Shown in pieces: positions 42,763-50,794 of a stretch of DNA of 64,000 bases. The translations under genes were made by a program, and so were the position numbers. Source of the stretch: Acetatifactor aquisgranensis (GTDB lineage: Bacteria > Bacillota > Clostridia > Lachnospirales > Lachnospiraceae); NCBI RefSeq assembly GCF_943193215.1, contig NZ_CALPDH010000002.1, positions 1-64,000 of the forward strand, in the 5' to 3' direction. Under the pieces are notes generated by a model that did no database searches, was not told the DNA's origin, and saw nothing but the letters and a program-made list of their open reading frames with translations. Numbering within the stretch: the stretch's first letter is position 1; each line of letters starts with the position of its first letter.

Positions 42763-42791
42763 TTGACTTTTTTGTGCCATGGTCTTAAACT
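42763..42791 (+). promoter_or_regulatory. htpG promoter
   Basis: TTGACT at 42763-42768, 17-bp spacer, TAAACT at 42786-42791. The transcript would carry a leader of about 150 bases. Confidence 0.7.
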
Positions 42792-42811
42792 ATTTTCCAG
42801 GATTTATATTT

Positions 42812-42866
42812 CATAACGCTGAATACTGCCTAATGTAATCATGCGATCGAACCAGTCAGCGTTATG
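42812..42866 (+). repeat. Inverted repeat in the htpG leader
   Basis: CATAACGCTGA and TCAGCGTTATG are perfect 11-bp arms 33 bases apart in the untranslated leader. A competing pair AACCAG/CTGGTT (42850-42875 region) and a small TTTCA/TGAAA hairpin follow, so alternative folds are possible. Confidence 0.6.
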
Positions 42867-42951
42867 CAGTCTGGTTTCATGGCAAGTGAAATCGTTAAGC
42901 AGTATAAGTTCGCTAAAATATTCAGAAGAATGAAGAAAGGGATGTTGTAAA

Positions 42952-45132
42952 ATGGCAGCAAAAAGCGGTAATTTATCAATCAACAGTGAAAACATTTTTC
43001 CGATTATCAAAAAGTGGCTGTATAACGACCACGACATCTTTTACAGAGAGCTGATTTCCAACGGCTGCGACGCCGTGACGAAATTGAAGAAGCTGGACAT
43101 GATGGGAGAGTACGCTCTGCCTGATGGCTATAAGGCAAGGATAGACGTCATTGTCAATCCGGAGAAGAAGACTCTGACGTTCACCGACAATGGCCTGGGC
43201 ATGACCGCGGACGAGGTGGAGGAGTACATCAATCAGATTGCGTTCTCCGGGGCTTCTGATTTCATAGAGAAATATAAGGACAAGAGCAATGCAGACCAGA
43301 TTATCGGCCATTTCGGACTGGGTTTCTATTCCGCTTTCATGGTGGCGGACGAGGTGCATATTGACACCCTGTCTTACCAGGAGGGGGCAAAGCCCGTGCA
43401 CTGGGAGTGCGACGGCGGCACCGAGTTCTCCATGGAGGAGGGAGGCAGGACTGAGGTAGGTACGACTATCACTTTGTTCCTCAATGAGGACTGTCTGGAG
43501 TTCTGCAATGAGTACAAGGCCCGTGAGGTGCTGAAGAAGTACTGCTCTTTCATGCCCACGGAAATCTACCTCTCCAAGGCAGATACCACAGAGACCCAGA
43601 TTATCAAGGAGGACGAGAAGCGCGAGGACGATGAGGTCCTGGAGGTGATTCAGCCCGAGAAGAAAGAGAAGCAGGAGAAAAAGGAGGATGCCGGAGAGGC
43701 GGAATCCGACGACGCGGCAGAAGGGGACCAGGAGGAACCGGAAGAGGAGCCTGTCAAGCTGAAAATCAGGAAGCGTCCGGAGCTCCTGAATGAGACTACG
43801 CCCCTGTGGGCGAAACATGCCAACGACTGCACTAAGGAGGAATACCTGGAGTTCTACCGCAAGGTGTTCCATGATTATAAAGAACCCCTGTTCTGGATTC
43901 ACCTGAACATGGACTATCCTTTTAACCTGAAAGGCATCCTGTACTTCCCGAAGATCAACATGGAGTACGAGTCCATCGAGGGTACTATCAAGCTGTACAA
44001 CAACCAGGTCTTCATTGCGGACAACATCAAGGAGGTCATCCCGGAGTTCCTGATGCTGCTGAAGGGCGTCATCGACTGCCCTGACCTGCCCCTGAACGTG
44101 TCCAGGAGCGCTCTGCAGAACGACGGCTTCGTGAAGAAGATTTCCGAGTACATCTCCAAGAAGGTGGCGGACAAACTGTCCGGCATGTGCAAGACGGAGA
44201 AAGAAGAGTATGACAAATACTGGGACGACATCAGTCCTTTCATCAAGTTCGGCTGCCTGAAGGATGACAAGTTCTGCGAGAGGATGAACGATTATATCCT
44301 GTTCAAGAACCTGGACGGCAAATACCTGACTCTGCCTGAGTGCCTGGAAGTGAAGCCTATCGACACGGGCGATGGCGAGAACGGAGACGGCGCGGAGAAT
44401 GACGCGGCAGAAAACGGCGGCAGCGCGGTGGACGAGAACGGCGAGAAAGTGGAGGCCGAAGTCGTCGCTGACGGGGCGGATTCCGGGGCGAAAGACGGCG
44501 AAGAGACTGAGGAAAAGAAAGAAAAGACCATCTACTATGTCACCGACGAGCAGCAGCAGGGCCAGTATATCAAGATGTTCAGGGACAACGGCATGGACGC
44601 CGTCATCCTGACCCACAACATCGACCAGCCTTTCATCCAGCAGCTGGAGTCCAAGAACGAGGGCGTGAAGTTCCAGAGAATCGACGCGGACGTGACGGAC
44701 GCGCTGAAGGACGAGACCGATGAGGAAGCGGCCAAGGAGCTGGAGGAAGAAGCGAAGGCCCTGGGCGAGATTATGAAGAAAGTGCTGGAGAATGACAAAC
44801 TTGCAGTCAAGGTGGAGAAGCTCAAGGATGAGAAGATTTCCTCCGTGCTGACTCTGTCTGAGGAGAGCAGGCGCATGCAGGACATGATGAAGATGTATTC
44901 CATGCCCGGCATGGATATGGGCGGCTTCGGCGGCGAGGGCGAGACCCTTATCCTCAACGCGAACCATCCGCTGGTGCAGTATGTGAACGCCAACCAGGAG
45001 GGCGAGAACGTGGGGATGATCTGCGAGCAGCTCTATGACCTGGCGAAAATCCAGCAGGCCCCGCTGTCTCCCGAGGCCATGACCAAGTTCATCGCCAGGA
45101 GCAATGAAATCATGATGGTGTTTACAAAATAA
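42952..45132 (+). CDS. htpG: HtpG (Hsp90) chaperone with two acidic insertions
   Basis: The 726-aa ATP-dependent chaperone has the GHKL ATP site (ELISNGCDAVTKL, DNGLGMT, GHFGLGFYSAFMV), the middle domain (PLFWIHLNMDYPFNLKG, LPLNVSRSALQND) and the C-terminal dimer domain. Bacterial HtpG is usually about 620-640 aa. The extra length lies in two Glu/Asp-rich segments, at about residues 220-268 (KKEKQEKKEDAGEAESDD...) between N and middle domains, and 468-526 (GDGENGDGAENDAAENGG...). The first stands where eukaryotic Hsp90 has its charged linker. A good ribosome site precedes ATG 42952. A CIRCE element controls it. Confidence 0.95.
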   Translation: MAAKSGNLSINSENIFPIIKKWLYNDHDIFYRELISNGCDAVTKLKKLDMMGEYALPDGYKARIDVIVNPEKKTLTFTDNGLGMTADEVEEYINQIAFSGASDFIEKYKDKSNADQIIGHFGLGFYSAFMVADEVHIDTLSYQEGAKPVHWECDGGTEFSMEEGGRTEVGTTITLFLNEDCLEFCNEYKAREVLKKYCSFMPTEIYLSKADTTETQIIKEDEKREDDEVLEVIQPEKKEKQEKKEDAGEAESDDAAEGDQEEPEEEPVKLKIRKRPELLNETTPLWAKHANDCTKEEYLEFYRKVFHDYKEPLFWIHLNMDYPFNLKGILYFPKINMEYESIEGTIKLYNNQVFIADNIKEVIPEFLMLLKGVIDCPDLPLNVSRSALQNDGFVKKISEYISKKVADKLSGMCKTEKEEYDKYWDDISPFIKFGCLKDDKFCERMNDYILFKNLDGKYLTLPECLEVKPIDTGDGENGDGAENDAAENGGSAVDENGEKVEAEVVADGADSGAKDGEETEEKKEKTIYYVTDEQQQGQYIKMFRDNGMDAVILTHNIDQPFIQQLESKNEGVKFQRIDADVTDALKDETDEEAAKELEEEAKALGEIMKKVLENDKLAVKVEKLKDEKISSVLTLSEESRRMQDMMKMYSMPGMDMGGFGGEGETLILNANHPLVQYVNANQEGENVGMICEQLYDLAKIQQAPLSPEAMTKFIARSNEIMMVFTK

Positions 45133-45228
45133 TTGACCGGATTCGGAGTTACTGATTCAATGGAATATGAGTGCAGATAGACGTTCATAAAGGCATCCCG
45201 GTCTTTGGATGGCCGGAAATAGCAGAAT

Positions 45229-45262
45229 GGGCATGTGCCGTGGGGTGCATGCCCGTTTTTTT
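45229..45262 (+). terminator. htpG terminator
   Basis: GGGCATG and CATGCCC pair across a 12-base loop, followed by a run of seven T. Confidence 0.9.
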
Positions 45263-45264
45263 AG

Positions 45265-45528
45265 GGTGATTTATTGACTTTTCTGCTGCCTGTTTGCGGG
45301 CAGGAAAAGGCCAAATGGCTGAAAGAAGATTCGTCCGGGAAGCAAAGCAGGGAAGAAGGCAGGGGCTATTTGGAGGACTATTGCGCTCCTGAGAGCATTG
45401 AGATTGACGAGTTGCTGTATCTTGCCCTGAAGCATCGGGCGATGCCTGTCTGGAGGCGAGAAGAGGAAAGTGTGGTACATAGCCGGAAGAGACAGAAGCA
45501 TAGAATAGGTGATGTAAAGTGTGACACC
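45265..45528 (+). other. Stretch with an unassigned open frame
   Basis: A frame from about 45274 reads KAKWLKEDSSGKQSREEG and later CAPESIEIDELLYLALKHRA, then runs on into the opposite-strand gene. No promoter, ribosome site or family is seen. The central 30 residues look protein-like, so a decayed fragment is possible. Confidence 0.25.
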
Positions 45529-45558
45529 GAAACAGCCAACAATTCCGTTGGCTGTTTC
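45529..45558. terminator. Perfect 12-bp hairpin, probable terminator of the SpoIID-like gene
   Basis: GAAACAGCCAAC, six bases, then its exact reverse complement. It stands 26 bp beyond the minus-strand stop at 45584. The T run is short (TTTC). Confidence 0.5.
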
Positions 45559-45583
45559 GAGTCTGTTCCATGCAGGCTTGCGC

Positions 45584-46166
45584 TCATCCTCCCGGCTCCG
45601 AGATTCTGGACACCCCCACATAGATTTCCGACACCTCATACCAGGTAGGATAATCCGTAATACCGGTCTGCGGCAGATTGAATATTCCCTGAAAAATACG
45701 GACCGCGTTAGCAGTGGCAGGCCCATAGATGCCGTCCGCAGAGACGGTGGGAATAGCAGGATAATTCCGGGCTATCCGGTTCAGCTGTGTCTGGAGCTGC
45801 CTGACTTTTTCGCCGGAGGAGCCTACCGTCAAATCATAGCCGGGCCAGGAGGAGGGCACGCCGGATATGACTTCAGCCGTATTGATATACATGTCATTTC
45901 CATAATAATACCGTATGATCTCAATCGCCGAATACCCTTCCTCGCCCAGATACATGGAGCCCCACTGGCTCAGGCCATTGCATGTGACCCTGCGCCCGTC
46001 GCAGTAGGAGGTGAAGATGGGTTGGCGCACTCCGGGCCGTGAAAGATAATTTGCAAATACCGTATCCACGAGATAATCGATGTTCTTGAAGATATTTCTG
46101 CCATACACCCACTTCTGGTCATAGGCCGTGGAGGAGGTGATGGTGAAATTATAGCCCTGATTTCTG
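45584..46166 (-). pseudogene. C-terminal half of the split SpoIID-like/peptidoglycan-binding gene
   Basis: On the minus strand the frame continues from the element boundary as NQGYNFTITSSTAYDQKWVYG, then FANYLSRPGVRQPIFTSYCDG and LSQWGSMYLGEEGYSAIEII (SpoIID-like fold). It ends with a PG_binding_1 domain (SGEKVRQLQTQLNRIA, SADGIYGPATANAVRIFQ). Such proteins act on cell-wall peptidoglycan, often during sporulation. The N-terminal half lies at 52465-53161. Removing the element joins WYR from the right to NQG here and gives 428 codons exactly. Expression of this half alone from an inner ATG (46108) is possible but unsupported by a ribosome site. Confidence 0.85.
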
Positions 46167-46169
46167 TAC

Positions 46170-46204
46170 CCCGAGATCGCCGCTGACTCAGGGGCGATCT
46201 CGGG
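46170..46204. repeat. Inverted repeat at the left end of the element
   Basis: CCCGAGATCGCC and its reverse complement (46193-46204) are separated by 11 bases. It begins within the TACC core, so it may be part of the recombinase attachment site, or a terminator for genes reading in. Confidence 0.7.
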
Positions 46205-46278
46205 CTTGTATCGGACAAGCCGGTTATCAGGCTTTATGCCCTATCCTGTATAAAAAGCGGGATTCTTTTCGCTTTTTG

Positions 46279-46307
46279 TTGTAAAATCCCTGTATCCATG
46301 CTAAGAT
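46279..46307 (+). promoter_or_regulatory. Probable promoter of the cyclase operon
   Basis: TTGTAA at 46279-46284, 17-bp spacer, TAAGAT at 46302-46307. The leader to the cyclase start is about 120 bases. Confidence 0.5.
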
Positions 46308-46432
46308 GGAAACGTTTAGAGAGGCTCTGCCGTAAAGAAGCAAATCAAAAGCATTGCTGGTTCTCTGCGGAACTGGCGATGCACATGCCATTATAAATGA
46401 GAGTAAATCTATCGGCAGGAAACAGACAACCT

Positions 46433-48214
46433 ATGAAAAAAATATTTTGCTTGTTGAGTTGTTTTTTGGCAGCATCGCTTTTTCTGGCCATGCTGGCAAA
46501 ATCCGGAATATTGAATCCCGTGGATGCATACATATCTGATGCGTTATATCAACAGCCAGTGGCGGTTGACGGGAATATCGTAATCATCGCAATGGATGAA
46601 AAAGCCATTGCGCGCTATGGCCTATACCAGGATTGGAATAGAGAAAAGATAGCGGAAACGATTTCTTTTCTGAGCAAGTCTGATGATTGTCGTCCCGCTG
46701 CGATTGGAATTGACATTCTTTACAGCGCGGAGAGGGCAGGAGGCGCAGACAGTTCCCTGGTTCATGCGGCAGAGGATTACGGGAATGTAGTCACGGCGTG
46801 CGCCGCGGCGTTTGATACCGGTTTTGTGGAAAAAGGAGACGGTTTCGTGCATGACAGTTTCCGGATGATTTCCTGCGAAGAGCCCTTTGAGGAATTGAAA
46901 GCGGTTACAAGCCAGGGCCATATCAATGCGATGCTGGATACGGACGGTGTATTGCGCCATCATCTTCTGTACTTTGCCTTGCCGGATGGAACGATAGTTC
47001 CGTCCATGGCTTTGGCCATAGCCCTTAAATATGATGAAAGCTTGAAGATGCCGGCTGTAAGCAGTCAGGGATTTTGGTATCTTTCCTACAGCAAAGAACC
47101 CGGGGATTTCGAAGCGATTTCCATTGCCGATGTCCTGGACGGCAGCGTGCCGCCGGAATATTTTGACGGCAAGATAGTCCTGATCGGTCCTATGGCCTCC
47201 GGCCTGCAGGACAGCTACATCACATCCATTGACCATGCTAGTCAAATGTACGGCGTCGAATATCAGGCAAATGCCATTGCGGCATTGCTGGAGGGCAGGT
47301 TCAAACAGGAAGTGGACGGCAATCAGCAGTTCACGGCGTTGTTTTTCATCCTCTTTTTTTCCTGTCTGCTCTTTTGGAGAGGAAACCTGAAACTTTCCAC
47401 GAGCCTGTGGCTGCTGGTATCTTGCGGCTGGATTCTCTTCGGCAAATCTATGTACGAGCATGGCCTTATCTTTCATATCCTTTATGTCCCTCTGGGCATG
47501 ACTGTTCTGTATATCGGAAGCGTGGCTGCCCATGCCGTACAGGAGAGCAGGAAGCGGCGGCAGATTACCCGCACCTTTGAGCGATATGTAGCGCCTGAAA
47601 TCGTGAAGAAATTGCTGGGGTCAGATGCGGATGCATTGAAACTGGGCGGAAAGTCATGTAAGATAGCTGTGCTGTTCGTGGACATTCGGGGATTCACTGC
47701 CATGAGTGAAAAGCTGCAGGCAGAAACTGTAGTGGAAATACTGAACCAATACCTGACGCTGATATCTGACTGTATCTTGAACCACGGAGGAACGCTGGAC
47801 AAGTATGTGGGGGATGCTGCCATGGCATTCTGGGGCGCGCCACTGCCCCAGGAAGATTATGTGATGAATGCCGCCAGAGCCGCTATGGACATGGTTTCGG
47901 GAGCCCGGAAGCTGTCTGAAAGATTGGAGCAGCAATATCGCCAGAGTCTTGCGTTCGGCATAGGGATACATGTGGGCAAGGCAGTAGTCGGCAACATCGG
48001 CTCTCCAAAGCGCATGGACTATACGGCGATCGGCGATACCGTGAATACGGCGGCAAGGCTTGAAGCCAATGCGCCGGGAGGGACCATCTATATCTCCAGA
48101 AAGACAGCCGATGCCCTGAAAGGAAGAATCATGGCCACACCGTTGGCCAATCCGCCGGAACTGAAAGGGAAGAGCAAGGGTTTTGAAGTCCTGACGCTGG
48201 ATAGGATTTTATGA
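46433..48214 (+). CDS. CHASE2-domain class III adenylate cyclase
   Basis: The 593-aa membrane receptor has a signal-anchor start (MKKIFCLLSCFLAASLFL) and an extracytoplasmic CHASE2 domain of about 240 residues (AIGIDILYSAERAGG, VVTACAAAFDTG, GKIVLIGPMASGLQDSY). Three membrane helices follow near 305-375, then a class III cyclase domain. Metal-binding Asp417 (LFVDIRGFTAM) and Asp461 (YVGDAAMAFWG) are 44 residues apart as usual. Lys457 and Asp529 (DYTAIGDTVNTAARLE) are the adenine-selecting pair, so cAMP is the likely product. ATG 46433 is preferred since the membrane anchor starts there. It is first in a three-gene operon. Confidence 0.92.
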   Translation: MKKIFCLLSCFLAASLFLAMLAKSGILNPVDAYISDALYQQPVAVDGNIVIIAMDEKAIARYGLYQDWNREKIAETISFLSKSDDCRPAAIGIDILYSAERAGGADSSLVHAAEDYGNVVTACAAAFDTGFVEKGDGFVHDSFRMISCEEPFEELKAVTSQGHINAMLDTDGVLRHHLLYFALPDGTIVPSMALAIALKYDESLKMPAVSSQGFWYLSYSKEPGDFEAISIADVLDGSVPPEYFDGKIVLIGPMASGLQDSYITSIDHASQMYGVEYQANAIAALLEGRFKQEVDGNQQFTALFFILFFSCLLFWRGNLKLSTSLWLLVSCGWILFGKSMYEHGLIFHILYVPLGMTVLYIGSVAAHAVQESRKRRQITRTFERYVAPEIVKKLLGSDADALKLGGKSCKIAVLFVDIRGFTAMSEKLQAETVVEILNQYLTLISDCILNHGGTLDKYVGDAAMAFWGAPLPQEDYVMNAARAAMDMVSGARKLSERLEQQYRQSLAFGIGIHVGKAVVGNIGSPKRMDYTAIGDTVNTAARLEANAPGGTIYISRKTADALKGRIMATPLANPPELKGKSKGFEVLTLDRIL

Positions 48215-48222
48215 GGTGACCA

Positions 48223-49020
48223 ATGGATAAAAATTGGAAAATCACGGTGTGGGGCGTCCGCGGCTCGGCGCCTGCCCCATATCAGGAGTTTATGGAATAC
48301 GGAGGGAACACGTCCTGTGTGTCTGTAAGACGGAAAAACCATATGGTTGTATTCGACGCGGGAACGGGGCTGATTACCCTTGGCAGGGAATGGGACACGC
48401 AGACAGATATGCGCCTGGATATCCTCATCAGCCATCTGCATATAGACCATGTGATGGGCTTGTTTTTGTTCCAGCCGCTTTTTGCCGCTGATATGGAAAT
48501 CCATTTATATGGAGGAACCGGCCTGGAACAGAAGATGAGGCAGCTGCTGTCGCCGCCATGGTGGCCTTTGGGGGTGCAGGATTTTAAGGCGAAATTATAT
48601 TTTCACGAGATACAGGCCGGGGACAGCTTTGGACTTGGCGGTTTTGCCGTGTCCACCATGGCGGGGAACCACCCGGGAGGCAATATATTGTACCGCCTGG
48701 AAAGCGATGGAAAACGGCTTGTCCATGCGCTGGACTGTGAGAGCGATGAGGGAACTTTTGAAAGGATTACGGATTTTGCCCATGGGAGCGACTTGATCAT
48801 CTGGGACGCGAATTTCACGGTGGAAGATTTTAAGGAAAGCTGGGGGCATTCCACATGGGAACAGGGACTGAAAGCAGGGCATGAAGCGGGGGCCGGGCGT
48901 GTATTGATGACGCATTATAGCCACGGATATACAGATAACTTCCTGCGGGAGCAGGAAAGAGAAGCCTGCAAAGATGCCCTGTGCATATTTGCGAAAGAAA
49001 GAATGGAGATAATATTATGA
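48223..49020 (+). CDS. MBL-fold hydrolase (possible cyclic-nucleotide phosphodiesterase)
   Basis: The 265-aa protein opens ITVWGVRGSAPAPYQEFMEY, then YGGNTSCV and a DAGTG motif, with the metal site SHLHIDHVMG at about residues 69-78 and later residues in AGNHPGG, ALDCES and MTHYSHGY. This GVRGS group of metallo-beta-lactamase-fold enzymes includes phosphodiesterase- and PhnP-like hydrolases. It begins 8 bases after the cyclase stop and overlaps the HD-GYP gene by 4 bases. A role in breaking down or processing the messenger made by the cyclase is a reasonable inference, not proven. Confidence 0.85.
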   Translation: MDKNWKITVWGVRGSAPAPYQEFMEYGGNTSCVSVRRKNHMVVFDAGTGLITLGREWDTQTDMRLDILISHLHIDHVMGLFLFQPLFAADMEIHLYGGTGLEQKMRQLLSPPWWPLGVQDFKAKLYFHEIQAGDSFGLGGFAVSTMAGNHPGGNILYRLESDGKRLVHALDCESDEGTFERITDFAHGSDLIIWDANFTVEDFKESWGHSTWEQGLKAGHEAGAGRVLMTHYSHGYTDNFLREQEREACKDALCIFAKERMEIIL

Positions 49021-50471
49021 CTCAGGATGAAATCAAAAAAATCTTAAATGTGGGAGTGCTGCTCTCGTCCGAAAGGAATCTGGACAGGCTGCTGGAGAAG
49101 ATCCTTATCTCCGTGATGGAGATTTCAGGCTGCGATGCGGGAACATTATATCTGCTGAATCAGGACAGGCTGTACTTTACCATTATGCGCAATGATACCA
49201 TGAAAGTCTACCAGGGCGGGGACGGTGAGCGTCCGGATATCCCGCCGGTTTTGTTAAAACGTGAGAATGTATGCGCCCTGGCGTTGATGGAGGGCAGGAC
49301 GATCAATATCCCTGATGTAGCGAACTGCCATGAATATGACCTGACAGGGCCTGCCAGATATGATGCTATGACCGGGTACCATACACAGTCCATGATCGCG
49401 GTGCCCATGCAGAACCGCAGGGGTGAAAAGCTGGGAGTCCTGCAGCTAATCAATGCCAAAGATGCCGAGGGGAAGATATGTCCATTCCCCGATGAGATAT
49501 CGCTTGTACTGGAGTCCGTGGCTTCACAGGCGGCGATTACAATCCAGAATGTCAGATATATAGAAGAGATTCAGGAACTATTCAATTCCTTTGTCCGTGT
49601 CTTCGTGTCAGCGGTGGAAGAGCGGAGCCCATATAACGCCAGCCATACAAGGCATATGGTTGAATATGGAGAGAGATTTTTGGACTATTTGAATGGAAAA
49701 GCTGAAAATGAGGGCAGGGAGATTCCTTTTGATGCAGAGCGATGCAAAGAGCTCATTATGAGCATATGGCTGCATGATGTGGGGAAACTGGTCATACCCC
49801 TTGAAATCATGGACAAACAGGCGAGGCTGCTGCCGGAACAGCGCAGCGCGTTTCTCCACCGCATGGAAGTGCTGCGTCTCCTTGGGCAGATCGACATGCT
49901 CTCCGGCAGGGAAAGCAATCTGGATGCGCTGCTTAAGGACATCAAAAATGCGGAGGAACTTGTGGAGTCGGTAAACACGGCAGGATTTGTCACAGATGAA
50001 AAGATAGCATTGCTGGGACAGCTTGCGGAGCGTACTTACAGGGACAGAGATGGAGAAGAAAAGCCCTGGCTGGCAAAGGATGAATATGAAATGCTGTCCA
50101 TCCGCAAAGGAACTCTGTCGGAGGAGGAACGGAATGTCATGCAGTCCCATGCGGTCATGACCGATAAGATGCTTTCGCAGATTCACTTCAGCGCGGAGCT
50201 TTCCCATGTCCGTGAATGGGCGGCGTCCCACCATGAGTATCTGACGGGCGACGGATACCCTAAGCATCTGGCGGGCGATGAGATACCCCCGGAGGTGCGC
50301 ATCCTCACTATCATAGACATATTTGACGCGCTCACCGCAGCCGACAGGCCTTACAAGCCCGGAATGCCGCCGGAAAGGGCATTGTCGGTCCTGAAAGACA
50401 TGGCGGAGAAAGAGGGCAGATTGGACAAGGCGCTCGTGGAGACATTCATAGAAAGCCGCTGCTGGGAATAA
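49017..50471 (+). CDS. GAF-HD-GYP phosphodiesterase
   Basis: The 484-aa cytosolic protein has an N-terminal GAF domain (about residues 15-175; GCDAGTLYLLNQD, SMIAVPMQNRRGEKLGVLQL). A C-terminal HD-GYP domain follows: NASHTRHMVEYG, the HD pair at residues 253-254 in WLHDVGK, ASHHEYLTGDGYP, and IIDIFDALTAADRPY. An insert of about 110 residues separates the HD and GYP parts. HD-GYP enzymes hydrolyse c-di-GMP or related dinucleotides; GAF domains often bind cAMP or cGMP, so this protein could read the cyclase product. ATG 49017 overlaps the MBL stop in ATGA. A terminator follows the stop. Confidence 0.9.
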   Translation: MTQDEIKKILNVGVLLSSERNLDRLLEKILISVMEISGCDAGTLYLLNQDRLYFTIMRNDTMKVYQGGDGERPDIPPVLLKRENVCALALMEGRTINIPDVANCHEYDLTGPARYDAMTGYHTQSMIAVPMQNRRGEKLGVLQLINAKDAEGKICPFPDEISLVLESVASQAAITIQNVRYIEEIQELFNSFVRVFVSAVEERSPYNASHTRHMVEYGERFLDYLNGKAENEGREIPFDAERCKELIMSIWLHDVGKLVIPLEIMDKQARLLPEQRSAFLHRMEVLRLLGQIDMLSGRESNLDALLKDIKNAEELVESVNTAGFVTDEKIALLGQLAERTYRDRDGEEKPWLAKDEYEMLSIRKGTLSEEERNVMQSHAVMTDKMLSQIHFSAELSHVREWAASHHEYLTGDGYPKHLAGDEIPPEVRILTIIDIFDALTAADRPYKPGMPPERALSVLKDMAEKEGRLDKALVETFIESRCWE

Positions 50472-50487
50472 ACAGGGACGGGAGATG

Positions 50488-50518
50488 AAAGCCTGCTTTT
50501 GACACGGCAGGCCTTTTT
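50488..50518 (+). terminator. Terminator of the cyclase operon
   Basis: GCCTGC and GCAGGC with flanking A/T pairs close a 10-base loop, followed by CTTTTTG. Confidence 0.85.
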
Positions 50519-50596
50519 GTCGGTTTTTAGTTGTATTAAATAAGGTTTGACACTAATCCTTGAAAATGCGAATGTGCCAGGCTGCCCGAAAATACT

Positions 50597-50794
50597 ATGA
50601 ATAGAAAGAGTATTGCTGTGGGGCATTCTGTGGAAGAAATAAAAAGAGAAGCGGAATATAAAAAAGGAAAGATGCAGGTGATTCTGCAATTCCCGGAGAC
50701 ATCAGACGAAACGGCTCGGATTGAAAAAGAGGTAAAAGAAATTCTGAAAGAGGAATTGCAGAAACAGATGAGGCACAGGAGCGACTTACCATGA
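50597..50794 (+). CDS. Small basic protein upstream of the recombinase
   Basis: The 65-aa protein (MNRKSIAVGHSVEEIKREAE, then KKGKMQVILQFPE) has a strand-like segment and a charged helical C-terminus (ARIEKEVKEILKEELQKQM). It overlaps the recombinase start by 4 bases in ATGA, so both are made together. A TTGACA lies at 50547 with no clear -10 box. The function is unknown; its place suggests a recombination accessory factor. ATG 50597 has no strong ribosome site. Confidence 0.65.
   Translation: MNRKSIAVGHSVEEIKREAEYKKGKMQVILQFPETSDETARIEKEVKEILKEELQKQMRHRSDLP

Noticed and set aside
42976..44967. A 663-codon minus-strand open frame
   Set aside because: Opposite htpG, with Leu/Val-rich shadow composition and no ribosome site.
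46433..50471. Classical CBASS defence operon
   Set aside because: The cyclase is a membrane class III enzyme with CHASE2, not a CD-NTase, and no effector such as a nuclease or pore former is encoded; a defence role remains only a possibility.
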